Made by a program: the position numbers and the translations under genes. Positions 50,588 through 59,304 of a stretch of 64,000 nucleotides of DNA are shown one piece after another. Numbering within the stretch: position 1 is the stretch's first letter; every line of letters starts with the position of its first letter. The stretch is from QHXW01 sp035297145 (GTDB taxonomy: Bacteria > Acidobacteriota > Terriglobia > Bryobacterales > Bryobacteraceae). The stretch covers positions 1-64,000 of the forward strand of contig DATGZN010000040.1 in the NCBI GenBank assembly GCA_035297145.1. Reading direction: 5' to 3'. The notes beneath the pieces are model-generated. The model was not told the DNA's origin. It saw nothing but the letters and a program-made list of their open reading frames with translations, and searched no databases.

Positions 50588-53206
50588 CTACTCTGTCCTC
50601 AAGGCCTGCAACGGATCTCCGTTTGCCGCCTTCCACGCCAGTTGCACGCTCGCCACGGCTCCGATCGTGAGCAACAGCGCACCCGCGCCCAGATACGCAA
50701 TTGGATCCGTACCGCTGATTTCGTAAAGGACACTGGTTAATAAGCGGCTCAGCAACAACGCGGCCACAAGGCTAACCGCCAAGCCGGTGGCCAGTGGGAT
50801 CATTGCACTGCGCACGATCACCGCTACCACGTCTCGCGGAGTCGCGCCCATTGCCACTCGAATGCCGACCTCTCGCGTCCGGAGCGCAGTGGTGTAAGCA
50901 ACCACGCCGTAAACCCCCGCCGACGTCAACAGCAATGCCAATCCTCCCAACACGGAAAAGATCCACGCTGAAAAGCGCGGCCGCCAGATGGAATCCGCAA
51001 TCACGTCGGTCATCGTTTCCACTTTCATGATGGGCTGACTGGAGTCAACAGTCCAAACTGCCTTTTTCAGCGAGTCAGCTACCGCCAGAGGATCGCCGGA
51101 AGTCCGAACCACAATCGTCGACATGAAAGCGCCGAAAATAAATTGCGTGTACGGCAAATATTGCTCCCCTTCTGGTGGCTTCTCGTAGCTCCGTTGGGGG
51201 GTGTTCTGAACCACTCCCACAACCGTGGGCCCGTCTCGCGCTCCATCCTCACCCGGCAACCGCTCACCCACAGCATTGCGGCCCGGAAACAGCTCTTTTG
51301 CCAAGCGCTCGTTAATGATCTCGACTTTCGGTGATTCCAACGTATCTGCCTCAGTGAAGAAGCGTCCGGCAATCAGCCGAGTGCCCATGACGCTAAAGTA
51401 TTCCGGGCTGACCGTCCGCGCCGCCCCGCTGTGAACAAGCGTAGTGCTTACATCTGACAGTGGTAGATTATTCACCACGGCCAGAGCCTGCACACCCGGA
51501 ACTCTGTGGAGCCTTTCGACCAGCTCGTGGTAATACGCCATCTGCCGTGGCTTAGTATCGTACTTGCCGCCGTGTTGCAATTGCCTCAAGCTGCCCACCG
51601 GCACCCGCATGGTAAGCACGTGGTCGGGACGAAATCCATGGTCGGCCTCTTCCAGACGGATCAGGCTTCGGATCATGAGACCCGAACCGACCAGCAGCAA
51701 GAACGCAAATGCGGCTTCCGAGGCAATCAGAACGGAGAAGAGTCGCGTGGAGGACTTTGAGCTCGCCGCCCCCTGCCCGCTGCGCAGCACAGACTGCAAG
51801 TCTGTCTTCGATGCCATCAGAACCGGGGCCACGCTGATCAGGCACGCGACCGTCAAACATAACGCTGTGTCGAATAACAGCACTCGCTCATCGAGCGCAA
51901 CACGTTGCACGTGCGGCAATAGAGTGGGCAGCCGCGCGAGCTGCTTGACCAGATATTCAAGCGCGTAATGCGCAATCAAGATTCCAACCGCACTGCCCGC
52001 GATTGCTAGCGCGAAACTTTCCGCAAGCAGTTGCCGCATCAGCTGCCACATTCCGGCGCCCAGCGACGCACGAATTGCCATCTCTTTTTGTCTCTGTACC
52101 GCGCGACTCAGAAGAAGACTGGCTACATTTACGCAGGCGATCAATAGGACAAGACCCACTGCACCCAAGACAAATACGAGTGTCAGCTCGTACTCCCGTA
52201 CAGGCGCTTCTCGCCATGGCGATGCAACGATTCGCAATCCCGCATTCTCTTTCGGATCCTCCCGCTCGATTCGACGGGCCGCAACCTCCAGCGCGCTGCG
52301 GACCTGCGACATAGAGCTTCCAGCTTTCACCCGCGCTACAACCCCCAGATGCACCTTAAATGCCGGAGTCAAACGAAGAGGAATCCATACGTCAGTTTTC
52401 GGGTCAGCAAACTGGAACTCTTGCGGCATGACACCAGCGATCGTATGAGGTTCGTCCGAAAGCCGGATCACGCGTCCCAACACGCTAGGATTGCCGCGGT
52501 ACACCAGCCGCCAGAAGCGGTCACTGAGCACGGCCACTTTCGGCGTACTCGGGTCATCGTCAGTTTCCAAGAGGGTCCGTCCCAGGCTGGCGTGCACACC
52601 CAAAAGCGAGAAAAGCCCCGCGGATGTCCTGCTGATAACTACTAGGACAGGTTCGGGCGTACCCGTTGCCGTTACATCGTCCCTGACGAACGCGGCCGCG
52701 TTCTCGAATATGTCGATGCGCTTGCGCAACTCCAAAAAGTCCTGCGATTCCAAATTGTGCATATCGTCTTTGGCGGTCCCCACCTCCACTTTCACCAGCC
52801 GCTCGGCTGCGTTATACGGCAAGGGCCGCAGCAACACCGCATCCACGATGCTAAAAATAGCGGTGCTCGCCGCCACGCCCAGCGCGAGAATCCCGATCAC
52901 GCCCGCCGAGAATCGCGGCTTTCTCAGTAACGTCTGAAGGCCATTTCGCACATCCTGACTGAAACTTTCGATGTATGGCACACGTCGCATCTCCCGGCAG
53001 TTCTCCTTTTGCCTCTCTATTCCATCCATGGCACGTAAGGCGGCACGCCGGGCGGCCTCCGCTGTTTTGCCCGCATGCATCTCCCGCGCGATGAGCTGAT
53101 CGAGATGAAAATGAAGTTCCTCATCCAGTTCTTGCTCGACGCGCTTCCGCCAAAAAAGGGAGCGTATACGCAGCGGCACCACATACCACCAATGCTCCAG
53201 GCGCAA
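50588..53206 (-). CDS. MacB-like ABC permease of the ADOP type
   Basis: 872 residues. N-terminal soluble helical part (about 1-80: EELHFHLDQLIAREMHAGK, GKTAEAARRAALRAMDGIER) specific to the acidobacterial duplicated orphan permeases, then two FtsX/MacB units. Helices near 100, 350-380, 405-430, 455-475, 495-515 and, in the second unit, near 760-790 and 815-850. Periplasmic MacB-PCD domains lie between (for example VLLRPLPYNAAERLVKVE). No ATPase gene accompanies it, as is usual for the group, so the energising partner and substrate are unknown. Last gene of the PadR operon. Confidence 0.9.
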   Translation of the reverse strand: MRLEHWWYVVPLRIRSLFWRKRVEQELDEELHFHLDQLIAREMHAGKTAEAARRAALRAMDGIERQKENCREMRRVPYIESFSQDVRNGLQTLLRKPRFSAGVIGILALGVAASTAIFSIVDAVLLRPLPYNAAERLVKVEVGTAKDDMHNLESQDFLELRKRIDIFENAAAFVRDDVTATGTPEPVLVVISRTSAGLFSLLGVHASLGRTLLETDDDPSTPKVAVLSDRFWRLVYRGNPSVLGRVIRLSDEPHTIAGVMPQEFQFADPKTDVWIPLRLTPAFKVHLGVVARVKAGSSMSQVRSALEVAARRIEREDPKENAGLRIVASPWREAPVREYELTLVFVLGAVGLVLLIACVNVASLLLSRAVQRQKEMAIRASLGAGMWQLMRQLLAESFALAIAGSAVGILIAHYALEYLVKQLARLPTLLPHVQRVALDERVLLFDTALCLTVACLISVAPVLMASKTDLQSVLRSGQGAASSKSSTRLFSVLIASEAAFAFLLLVGSGLMIRSLIRLEEADHGFRPDHVLTMRVPVGSLRQLQHGGKYDTKPRQMAYYHELVERLHRVPGVQALAVVNNLPLSDVSTTLVHSGAARTVSPEYFSVMGTRLIAGRFFTEADTLESPKVEIINERLAKELFPGRNAVGERLPGEDGARDGPTVVGVVQNTPQRSYEKPPEGEQYLPYTQFIFGAFMSTIVVRTSGDPLAVADSLKKAVWTVDSSQPIMKVETMTDVIADSIWRPRFSAWIFSVLGGLALLLTSAGVYGVVAYTTALRTREVGIRVAMGATPRDVVAVIVRSAMIPLATGLAVSLVAALLLSRLLTSVLYEISGTDPIAYLGAGALLLTIGAVASVQLAWKAANGDPLQALRTE

Positions 53207-53220
53207 CTTTCAGCCCTCAC

Positions 53221-54012
53221 TCACCATTTGATAACGTCCCCAGGCAACAGAGGCACTCGAAGAGCCTCCCGATCATGGACATCGATTTCAACCGGAGCCA
53301 GTCCGTCCTGATAATGGCGAAACAGTGCGACGTGCCGATGGCTTTCGGCAAATTCCGCTAGGACGCTACCCCACAGAACTGTTCGAGGAGTGCCATTCAC
53401 GATGACTTCAATTTCCAGCGATACCGTGCAGGCTGCCGGAAAAACAGTGCATTGAGTGAGACCATCGCCGCAGACTGCGCCCGGTTCAGTCAACAGTTGC
53501 GTAGTCAACCGCTCCATTTCGTCGGTTGACTCGGCACCGAGCAGAACGGCGCTACGGACATTTGATTTCTTACTAAGCAGAACCTGATAGAAGTACCGAT
53601 GATTGTGATAGAGCCGCTGTGCCTCAGTCAGCAGTTGCTGAACCGGAGGCTGATCGGAAGGCCGCTGCTCCACCCGCGAATCAACCGAGATTTGCTTCAA
53701 CTCCCCCGTTGCAAGCACCTGATACCGGGCAATCTCTGTCCCCAGAAAATTTGCCAACCCGTGCTTCGGCGCGCCCTCGCGAAAATAGGCATTCTCTACG
53801 CGCAGTTCGGTCAGCGGCCGCAGTTCCACCCAGCCCGGCCCGACATTAGTGTACCGGCTGAGCACCTCTGGAAATGGAGTCTCCTTGGAATCCGGCGATC
53901 GAAGCAGATAATCCGGCTGGCCCGGCAGGACTCGGAACGCCGTCACCGGCCGCCGCACCGCGCAGGAAACGGTCAGCGTACATGCCAGCGCCACGATCGC
54001 CCGCATCGTCAC
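53221..54012 (-). CDS. Putative lipoprotein of a PadR-ADOP operon
   Basis: 263 residues. Lipobox-like LTVSC with the Cys at residue 17 (MTMRAIVALACTLTVSCAVR). The body has no recognised domain; it is soluble with strands such as GWVELRPLTELRVENAYFRE and TVSLEIEVIVNGTPRTVLWG. It starts by ATGA overlap with the PadR stop and ends 14 bp before the permease gene, so it is likely an accessory part of the permease system. That role is inferred from position only. Confidence 0.6.
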   Translation of the reverse strand: MTMRAIVALACTLTVSCAVRRPVTAFRVLPGQPDYLLRSPDSKETPFPEVLSRYTNVGPGWVELRPLTELRVENAYFREGAPKHGLANFLGTEIARYQVLATGELKQISVDSRVEQRPSDQPPVQQLLTEAQRLYHNHRYFYQVLLSKKSNVRSAVLLGAESTDEMERLTTQLLTEPGAVCGDGLTQCTVFPAACTVSLEIEVIVNGTPRTVLWGSVLAEFAESHRHVALFRHYQDGLAPVEIDVHDREALRVPLLPGDVIKW

Positions 54013-54344
54013 GCCTCCGTCAGCCTCACTACCGCGCTGATCGCGCCCGCCAGCCGCTCCCAGTTCGCGGCTTCCTTGGCGAGCTTTCTGTGGCCTAATC
54101 GGGTGAGTGAGTAGAATTTGGCCCGCCGGCCAAGCTCACTGGTCTTCCACTGCGCCTTGATCCAGCCTTCCTGTTCGAGCTTGTGCAGCGCCGGATAAAG
54201 CGACCCATCGCTCACTTGCAGCACATCGCGTGAGACCACCTTCAGGCGTTGGCTGATGGCCCATCCGTGCAGCGGATCCAAGGCCAGAATCTTGAGAAGC
54301 AGGAGGTCCAGCGTGCCCTGCACAAGATCAGACGGCTTGCTCAC
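54009..54344 (-). CDS. PadR-family transcriptional regulator
   Basis: 111 residues, GTG start (MSKPSDLVQGTLDLLLLKIL). Winged-helix: LHGWAISQRLKVVSRDVLQV, DGSLYPALHKLEQEGWIKAQ, then RAKFYSLTRLGHRKLAKEA. PadR proteins repress neighbouring transport genes until a ligand binds. A perfect palindrome at 54351-54371 sits 7 bp upstream of its start, so it very likely autoregulates the operon with the lipoprotein and ADOP permease. Confidence 0.92.
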   Translation of the reverse strand: MSKPSDLVQGTLDLLLLKILALDPLHGWAISQRLKVVSRDVLQVSDGSLYPALHKLEQEGWIKAQWKTSELGRRAKFYSLTRLGHRKLAKEAANWERLAGAISAVVRLTEA

Positions 54345-54350
54345 AGTAGA

Positions 54351-54371
54351 TGTCCTCGGTTACCGAGGACA
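54351..54371 (-). promoter_or_regulatory. Perfect palindrome, predicted PadR operator
   Basis: Arms TGTCCTCGG (54351-54359) and CCGAGGACA (54363-54371) around TTA, with no mismatch. It lies 7 bp upstream of the padR start codon. The position fits a repressor site covering the promoter. Confidence 0.7.
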
Positions 54372-54418
54372 ATTCTATGCCGACGCGCCCCTGTTGTGCA
54401 AGTGGGGATGTGTTGCGC

Positions 54419-54955
54419 CTAACGCTTCGTGAGCAATGCCTTGATGTTGGACTCGATGTCGTCTCGGTCCACCAGCCCTGCCCTGTAAGCTGCGGCCAGC
54501 TTTCCCTTGCGATCGATGAGGAATGTGTCGGGCATGTTCTCGATTCCGAAACTCTTCGCTGTCGCGTCGTTACCCAACACAACCTCGTATGGAACATGCC
54601 CGTCGGCCAGAAACGGCCGCAAGACCTTCCAGCCGTCCTCATCCAATGAGACCCCCACCACAGCGAATCGCTTCGCGCCGTACTTGTTCTGGAAGCCGGC
54701 GAACCATGGAATTTCTTTCTTGCATCCCGTACACCAGGTTGCCCAAAAATCCAGCAGCACCACCTTGCCCCGATAGTCCTTGAGCTTAACCGTCTTCCCG
54801 GCTGAGTCTTCAAGGGCAAACTCCGGTGCGCGCTTTCGCTCCTTGGACGATTGCAGGGCGGCGCGGATGCCCGGTTGATCATCAGCAAGGGCGATGCCGG
54901 CAAGTGTGACGCATAATACACCAATGTGCGTGAGATGGAGTCGAATGAGTGCCAT
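54419..54955 (-). CDS. TlpA-like thiol-disulfide oxidoreductase
   Basis: 178 residues. Signal peptide (LTHIGVLCVTLAGIALA) then the AhpC/TSA-type thioredoxin fold: APEFALEDSAGKTVKLKDYR, VVLLDFWATWCTGCKKEIPW with Cys75 and Cys78, and the cis-Pro region ENMPDTFLIDRKGKLAAAY. The redox motif is CTGC rather than CPPC or CGPC. Periplasmic; reduces disulfides or maintains thiols. It lies upstream of the PadR-ADOP operator on the same strand, separated by 74 bp. Confidence 0.85.
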   Translation of the reverse strand: MALIRLHLTHIGVLCVTLAGIALADDQPGIRAALQSSKERKRAPEFALEDSAGKTVKLKDYRGKVVLLDFWATWCTGCKKEIPWFAGFQNKYGAKRFAVVGVSLDEDGWKVLRPFLADGHVPYEVVLGNDATAKSFGIENMPDTFLIDRKGKLAAAYRAGLVDRDDIESNIKALLTKR

Positions 54956-54977
54956 GTTGATCAGTATTCTCCTTAAG

Positions 54978-55850
54978 TCAAACTTGAATTCTGTGCCAGC
55001 GCCGTCCGATGGCGTTGCTAATCAGATAAGCGGCGGGCCAGTAGACAACAAACTGCACAACCCGGATTTGCCAACTCTGCCAGATCTCTGGGTGCCGATA
55101 TGCCGCCAGGAAGAAGCCAACGCCCGGTTCCTGGATCACAAGCACACTCAGAGCAACTATCGCGGCAATCCATATCGCGGTTCGTAGCAACGGCCTGAGT
55201 CTCCCCACGTCCCTGCCCCGCCGCATGCCCCACAAAGAAGGGATCACAACCAAAATTGCCAGCACGAGCAGCGGAAACACCAACTTATAAAAACCGAGAG
55301 CGGAAACCGGATCGTTCTGATCGGGCGGGCGCACGTATCGCAACCAAGAGGCGAGATAACTTGGCGCTGCAAAGAGTTCTCCCAACAGCAGCGCGAGACA
55401 AAACAGAGCACCGTTGGTCGGTACAAGTCGCCGTGACACGCCCCCCAGTACTAAACCAGCGGTCCACGACCAGCAAACCAGCGGTAAGCACCTAATGAAG
55501 AGAAATACGATGGAGTCCCGAAGCTCATACCAAAACTCGCGGTATCTCAGCAGCGCCCAATCCCAGTTGTTCGCGTACAGCCAGGTGTAAGTGGCGCTCT
55601 GGGTGGCCGTAATGCGCGACATGACCGAGAGGAGCATCGCGAGCGGGATAATCAGGGCCGTAAGCACCGCCCACGGCCGCCAGTCCTTCCACAACGCAGC
55701 CTGCCGCCGCACAACCAGACCCAATACACCGCGCAGCGCGAATCCCGCGCTTTCACCAGACTCCGCGAAATCTCCGCGCACCGCGTCTCGTTCGTGCGGC
55801 GCCAGCGCTCGCGACGCAACATCCACCAACCACCAGCAGATCCGATTCAT
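54978..55850 (-). CDS. Hypothetical multi-pass membrane protein downstream of PadR
   Basis: 290 residues from ATG 55850, which overlaps the PadR stop as ATGA. Cytosolic N-terminus (LVDVASRALAPHERDAVRGD, then FAESGE) followed by about seven helices. The N-terminal ALxPxERxAVxGDFxE pattern recurs in acidobacterial proteins encoded beside PadR/ADOP permeases. No transport or enzyme motif recognised. Likely part of a PadR-controlled envelope-response pair. Confidence 0.65.
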   Translation of the reverse strand: MNRICWWLVDVASRALAPHERDAVRGDFAESGESAGFALRGVLGLVVRRQAALWKDWRPWAVLTALIIPLAMLLSVMSRITATQSATYTWLYANNWDWALLRYREFWYELRDSIVFLFIRCLPLVCWSWTAGLVLGGVSRRLVPTNGALFCLALLLGELFAAPSYLASWLRYVRPPDQNDPVSALGFYKLVFPLLVLAILVVIPSLWGMRRGRDVGRLRPLLRTAIWIAAIVALSVLVIQEPGVGFFLAAYRHPEIWQSWQIRVVQFVVYWPAAYLISNAIGRRWHRIQV

Positions 55851-56176
55851 GACCGCACTGCGATTCGGCTCGTTTCCCACGAAACCCCACGGCTCACTCG
55901 TACCACCGCTTTGTAAAACGCGCCCGCCGCCTGGCTGCCCTGCGCCGTCACGCGCACCATTCGCTTAGGACGCCCGCCCCGCTGCGGAGTCGGGTCTCCC
56001 ATCCAGGTTTTGACGAAGCCCTTTGCCTCCAGCCGGTCCAGCGTCGTGTACAGCGCCCCGATCGAGCAGGAGCTTTTGGTCGCGCTCTCAATTTCTTGCC
56101 GGATCGCCGCGCCATATGCGTCCTCGCCCAGCCGCGCCGCCGCCGTGAGCAGCAAATATTCGAATTCGCCTAGCAT
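55847..56176 (-). CDS. PadR-family transcriptional regulator
   Basis: 109 residues from ATG 56176 (MLGEFEYLLLTAAARLGEDA), the conserved PadR start; the same frame runs open to 56740 through the antisense of bshC and is not coding there. Winged helix with YGAAIRQEIESATKSSCSIG, ALYTTLDRLEAKGFVKTWMG and RPKRMVRVTAQGSQAAGAF. It is of the longer-loop PadR subfamily (GDPTPQRGGR), unlike the regulator at 54009. It overlaps the membrane protein gene by 4 bp. Confidence 0.92.
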   Translation of the reverse strand: MLGEFEYLLLTAAARLGEDAYGAAIRQEIESATKSSCSIGALYTTLDRLEAKGFVKTWMGDPTPQRGGRPKRMVRVTAQGSQAAGAFYKAVVRVSRGVSWETSRIAVRS

Positions 56177-56183
56177 GATTACT

Positions 56184-56202
56184 ATTACATTGTGATTGTA
56201 AT
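56184..56202 (-). promoter_or_regulatory. Inverted repeat, predicted operator of the second PadR
   Basis: ATTACA (56184-56189) and TGTAAT (56197-56202) are perfect arms 7 bp apart, 8 bp upstream of the padR start. The sequence differs from the operator at 54351, consistent with separate regulators. Confidence 0.6.
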
Positions 56203-56246
56203 CCCGGCGCGTGTCAAGCAGGAATTGCGATAGGGAATGTCGGTAG

Positions 56247-56297
56247 ACATATAGCGCAGGGACACGCGTATTTTGCGGGTACCTGCGGCCGTTCTCG
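56247..56297. repeat. Interspersed repeat, copy 3 (short form)
   Basis: TAGCGCAGGGACACGCGTAT followed by TTGCGGGTACCTGCGGCCGTTC matches the first half of copies 1 and 2 (TAGCGAAGGCCACGC...TGCGGGGACCTGCxGCCgTTC). The second half is missing. It lies between bshC and the second padR. Confidence 0.45.
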
Positions 56298-56310
56298 AAG
56301 GAACCGTCCT

Positions 56311-57888
56311 TTACACCACCAGCATCTGATGGTCCGGGCACTCCAGATGAATGCCCTCGTAAAGCTGCCCGATCAGCTCGGGCCCGTGCTTGGCGAGCAA
56401 AGGAATGATGGAGTAGAACCGCTCTTGCAGGTGTTTGTTTGGATAGATCAGTCCGTTGAGGCACCGGGCGTCGCGCGAAGCCCGCTCGTCGCGCGCCAGC
56501 ATCTCCCGCGCGACTTTCCGCTCGATTTTCGAAAGCTGATACGCAATCTTGTTGTAGCTCCGCCGCACCGCGGTGTCGAGCGTTGGATCGAATCGGGCCA
56601 GTTCTCCCTCCAGCCGCTGCACGTTCTGGCCTACCGCGCTGCGTGTTTCCTCCAGTACTCCTGTAAGTCCCGGGGGCACCAGCGCGGCGGCCACCCGCTC
56701 GCGCAGAGCGGCCTCGCCATGGAAAAAGTCGGGTAAGCACAGCCCATAGCGATCCAGCAGCTTGCGGCTCCGCCGGTCGAGCACCGTGAAACCACTCCGA
56801 TGCATCGCGACCGGCATGCGGCCCAGCAACGCCCGATACAGCACGTCGGATTGCGCTAGATACGCCAGTTCCGCCGGACCTCCAATGTACGCAACCGTCG
56901 GCAGCATAAAATCCTGCACCACCGGCCGAAGCAGAGCGTTGGGCGAAATGCGCGTGGCCCGCTCCATCAACTCTTCGGGCGAATAACGGGCGTCTTGCGA
57001 AAGGTAATTGCCATTTTGCTTGCGCAACGCCATCCTGCGCCCATTTTCCAGCAGGAAGAAGAACGACGTCTCATCATCCACGTGAACCTGCGCGTGATAT
57101 CCGGCCGCATTGAGCTGACGGTTCCGCTCCATCACCAACTGCTTCAACTCAGGCGCCTGCTCGAGCGCGTTGCGAATCACCGGCGCGGCCAGTTCCCGAA
57201 CCGCTGGCGCCATGGGATCGATCTGTAAAATGTCGTACGCTCCCAGCAGATCGCGCAGTAACGCGCCGAACGCCTGCCCCATGGTGCGACCAGGCAAGTA
57301 GGCCATAGCCACCCGGTCGGCTGTTTCCGCGCCGAAGGGGAACTCTCGCAGAGCCGCGCGTAACTCGTCCACCGGGACGGACCCAAGCCGGATCTCCCCG
57401 ACCGGCTGGCTGGCTCCCACGGCGCTGTCGATCTCCAATTTCACTGCCTTGTGTTCCGTATCGAACACCCAGGCATGGTTGACCTCCGCGAAGTCGTGGT
57501 CCTCGGTTGCCAGCCAGAACACCGGCACCGCTGGTATGCCGCGTCCTGTCAATTCCCTTGCCAGGCGCGCTGCCGTGAGAGCTTTGTAAATTGTGTAAGC
57601 CGGCCCCGAAAAAAGCCCGACTTGCTGCCCCGTCACCACCGCCACTGTACCCGGCTGGGCCAGCCGTTCGAGCGAGGCGCTCGGCCCATTTTGCTCATGC
57701 AGAACCGAAACCAGCGCCGCACGGCGCTCCGCGCTCAAACTGATCTGGCGGGACGCGGCAGCGTAGGATTCAGGATCGTACGGAGCGTAAGAATAAAAGG
57801 CCCGGACCCGTTCCGGGTGATAAACCAGATCCGCAAACAACTTCGTCGTGTGCGGCAACTCCGTGTGGCGGATACAGGTACACTCCAT
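56311..57888 (-). CDS. bshC: Bacillithiol biosynthesis cysteine-adding enzyme BshC
   Basis: 525 residues, normal length. Rossmann-like core visible: TVAVVTGQQVGLFSGPAYTI (nucleotide-site loop), TIYKALTAARLARELTGRGI, PVFWLATEDHDFAEVNHAWV with the EDHDF motif, and YIGGPAELAYLAQSDVLYR; a C-terminal coiled coil (about 430-500) follows. BshC adds cysteine to glucosaminyl-malate, the last step to bacillithiol. BshA/BshB genes are not in the window. A divergent 5' end is absent; rseP lies upstream with an 89 bp gap. Confidence 0.93.
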   Translation of the reverse strand: MECTCIRHTELPHTTKLFADLVYHPERVRAFYSYAPYDPESYAAASRQISLSAERRAALVSVLHEQNGPSASLERLAQPGTVAVVTGQQVGLFSGPAYTIYKALTAARLARELTGRGIPAVPVFWLATEDHDFAEVNHAWVFDTEHKAVKLEIDSAVGASQPVGEIRLGSVPVDELRAALREFPFGAETADRVAMAYLPGRTMGQAFGALLRDLLGAYDILQIDPMAPAVRELAAPVIRNALEQAPELKQLVMERNRQLNAAGYHAQVHVDDETSFFFLLENGRRMALRKQNGNYLSQDARYSPEELMERATRISPNALLRPVVQDFMLPTVAYIGGPAELAYLAQSDVLYRALLGRMPVAMHRSGFTVLDRRSRKLLDRYGLCLPDFFHGEAALRERVAAALVPPGLTGVLEETRSAVGQNVQRLEGELARFDPTLDTAVRRSYNKIAYQLSKIERKVAREMLARDERASRDARCLNGLIYPNKHLQERFYSIIPLLAKHGPELIGQLYEGIHLECPDHQMLVV

Positions 57889-57977
57889 GCAACGTTCAGG
57901 TTACCAGATGTTAGACGGAAGCTGGACGATTCCGGTATGTGCGTTTTGAGCGCCAATAACGTGAGGCGCGGAGGCTT

Positions 57978-59300
57978 TTAGCCCGCTGGCAGGAGCCTCG
58001 AGATGTCGTTGTAAATGACAAAGGTAACAACGACCATTAGAAACACGAATCCGACCTTGAACACGGCTTCCTTCACCTGCAGGCTCAGATCGCGCCGCAT
58101 CAGTGTCTCCACCAGCAGGAGCATGATCACGCCGCCGTCCAGGATCGGAATGGGCATGAGGTTGAAAATCGCCAGGTTCAGGCTGACGGCTGACATCAGC
58201 CAAAAAAACGCCGACGGACCTTCCCTTGCCGCCTCGCCGGACAGCTTGGCAATGCGAATCGGCCCCATGAGCGACTGCGGCGACATGCGCCGCTCGATGA
58301 GACCGCCCAGGAACTTGAAGATCAGCGTCGCGCCCTTTAGGTTCTCCTGCACGGATTCCCGGAGGGCGGCGGGGAATGAAAGCCGCGTAGTGATCACATT
58401 TTGATGCTGCTCACACACAACCCCGATCATCCACTGCGGCGTGCCGGCCCGATTGCTCATTTCCGGTTGCACCGTGACGAGCATGGATTTGCCGCTCCGT
58501 TGCAAACCGATCACCACGGGCTTGCCATTGGAATTCTTAACCGCCTCCGGCAGGGTACTGGTGGCATGGATCGGCACACCGTTCACACTCACCAGCATAT
58601 CTCCCTTTTGGATACCCGCCTTCTCCGCGGGAGGCCCCCAGATGCTAGCCACCCGTACTTCCGTTTTTGGAGCCCAGCCGGCGAAACCCGCGCCGATACG
58701 GTCGTCCAAAATCGGCGTCACCGTTGTTCTGAATATCTTCCCGCCCCGTTCCACGGTGACAGTGAGCGATCGTCCCGCGTCTGCCACTTCCTTCAGCGTG
58801 ATGTCTTCCCAAGTCGGGTTTTTGTCGCCATCGATCTCGACTATACGATCGCCCACCTGAATGCCGGCCTTGGCCGCTGGCGAATCGCGCAACACCTGCT
58901 CCACCGGCGCCCGCTCCTCGGAATCCGCCAGCCTCTCGTACTTCACCATGAACAGCCCGGTCAATAGGGCCACCGCCAAAACCACGTTCATGAACGGTCC
59001 CGCGAACGCGATGATCAGGCGCTGCCAGCGCGGTTTTGAAAGGAAGCTGCGTGGATCGTCCGCGTTCTCGTCGCCAATCTGCTCGCCGGTCATCTTCACG
59101 TAGCCGCCGAACAAAATCAGGGAGAACCGGAAATCTGTTTCGCCTCGACGGAATCCGAACAGACGCGGCCCGAAACCAAAACTAAAGGCCTCAACCCGTA
59201 CATCGAACCAGAGCGCCGCCCAATAGTGGCCCGCTTCGTGGATAATGATCATCACACCGATGAGGACCAGCAGCCAGAGTATATTTTGAAAAACAAGCAT
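57978..59300 (-). CDS. rseP: Site-2 intramembrane zinc protease RseP
   Basis: 440 residues. First helix carries the zinc motif IIHEAGHYWAALW (HExxH), then FGFGPRLFGFRRGETDFRFS; two PDZ domains (about 120-190 and 200-275; DSPAAKAGIQVGDRIVEIDG, PPAEKAGIQKGDMLVSVNGV); third helix LMPIPILDGGVIM with the metal-ligand Asp. It cleaves anti-sigma factors or signal-peptide remnants in the inner membrane. Follows dxr by 4 bp, the usual bacterial order. Confidence 0.95.
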   Translation of the reverse strand: MLVFQNILWLLVLIGVMIIIHEAGHYWAALWFDVRVEAFSFGFGPRLFGFRRGETDFRFSLILFGGYVKMTGEQIGDENADDPRSFLSKPRWQRLIIAFAGPFMNVVLAVALLTGLFMVKYERLADSEERAPVEQVLRDSPAAKAGIQVGDRIVEIDGDKNPTWEDITLKEVADAGRSLTVTVERGGKIFRTTVTPILDDRIGAGFAGWAPKTEVRVASIWGPPAEKAGIQKGDMLVSVNGVPIHATSTLPEAVKNSNGKPVVIGLQRSGKSMLVTVQPEMSNRAGTPQWMIGVVCEQHQNVITTRLSFPAALRESVQENLKGATLIFKFLGGLIERRMSPQSLMGPIRIAKLSGEAAREGPSAFFWLMSAVSLNLAIFNLMPIPILDGGVIMLLLVETLMRRDLSLQVKEAVFKVGFVFLMVVVTFVIYNDISRLLPAG

Positions 59301-59304
59301 ACGT

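Noticed and set aside
55847..56740. Long form of the second PadR gene starting at 56740
   Set aside because: The upstream part is the antisense of bshC; PadR homology starts exactly at ATG 56176 behind a palindrome.
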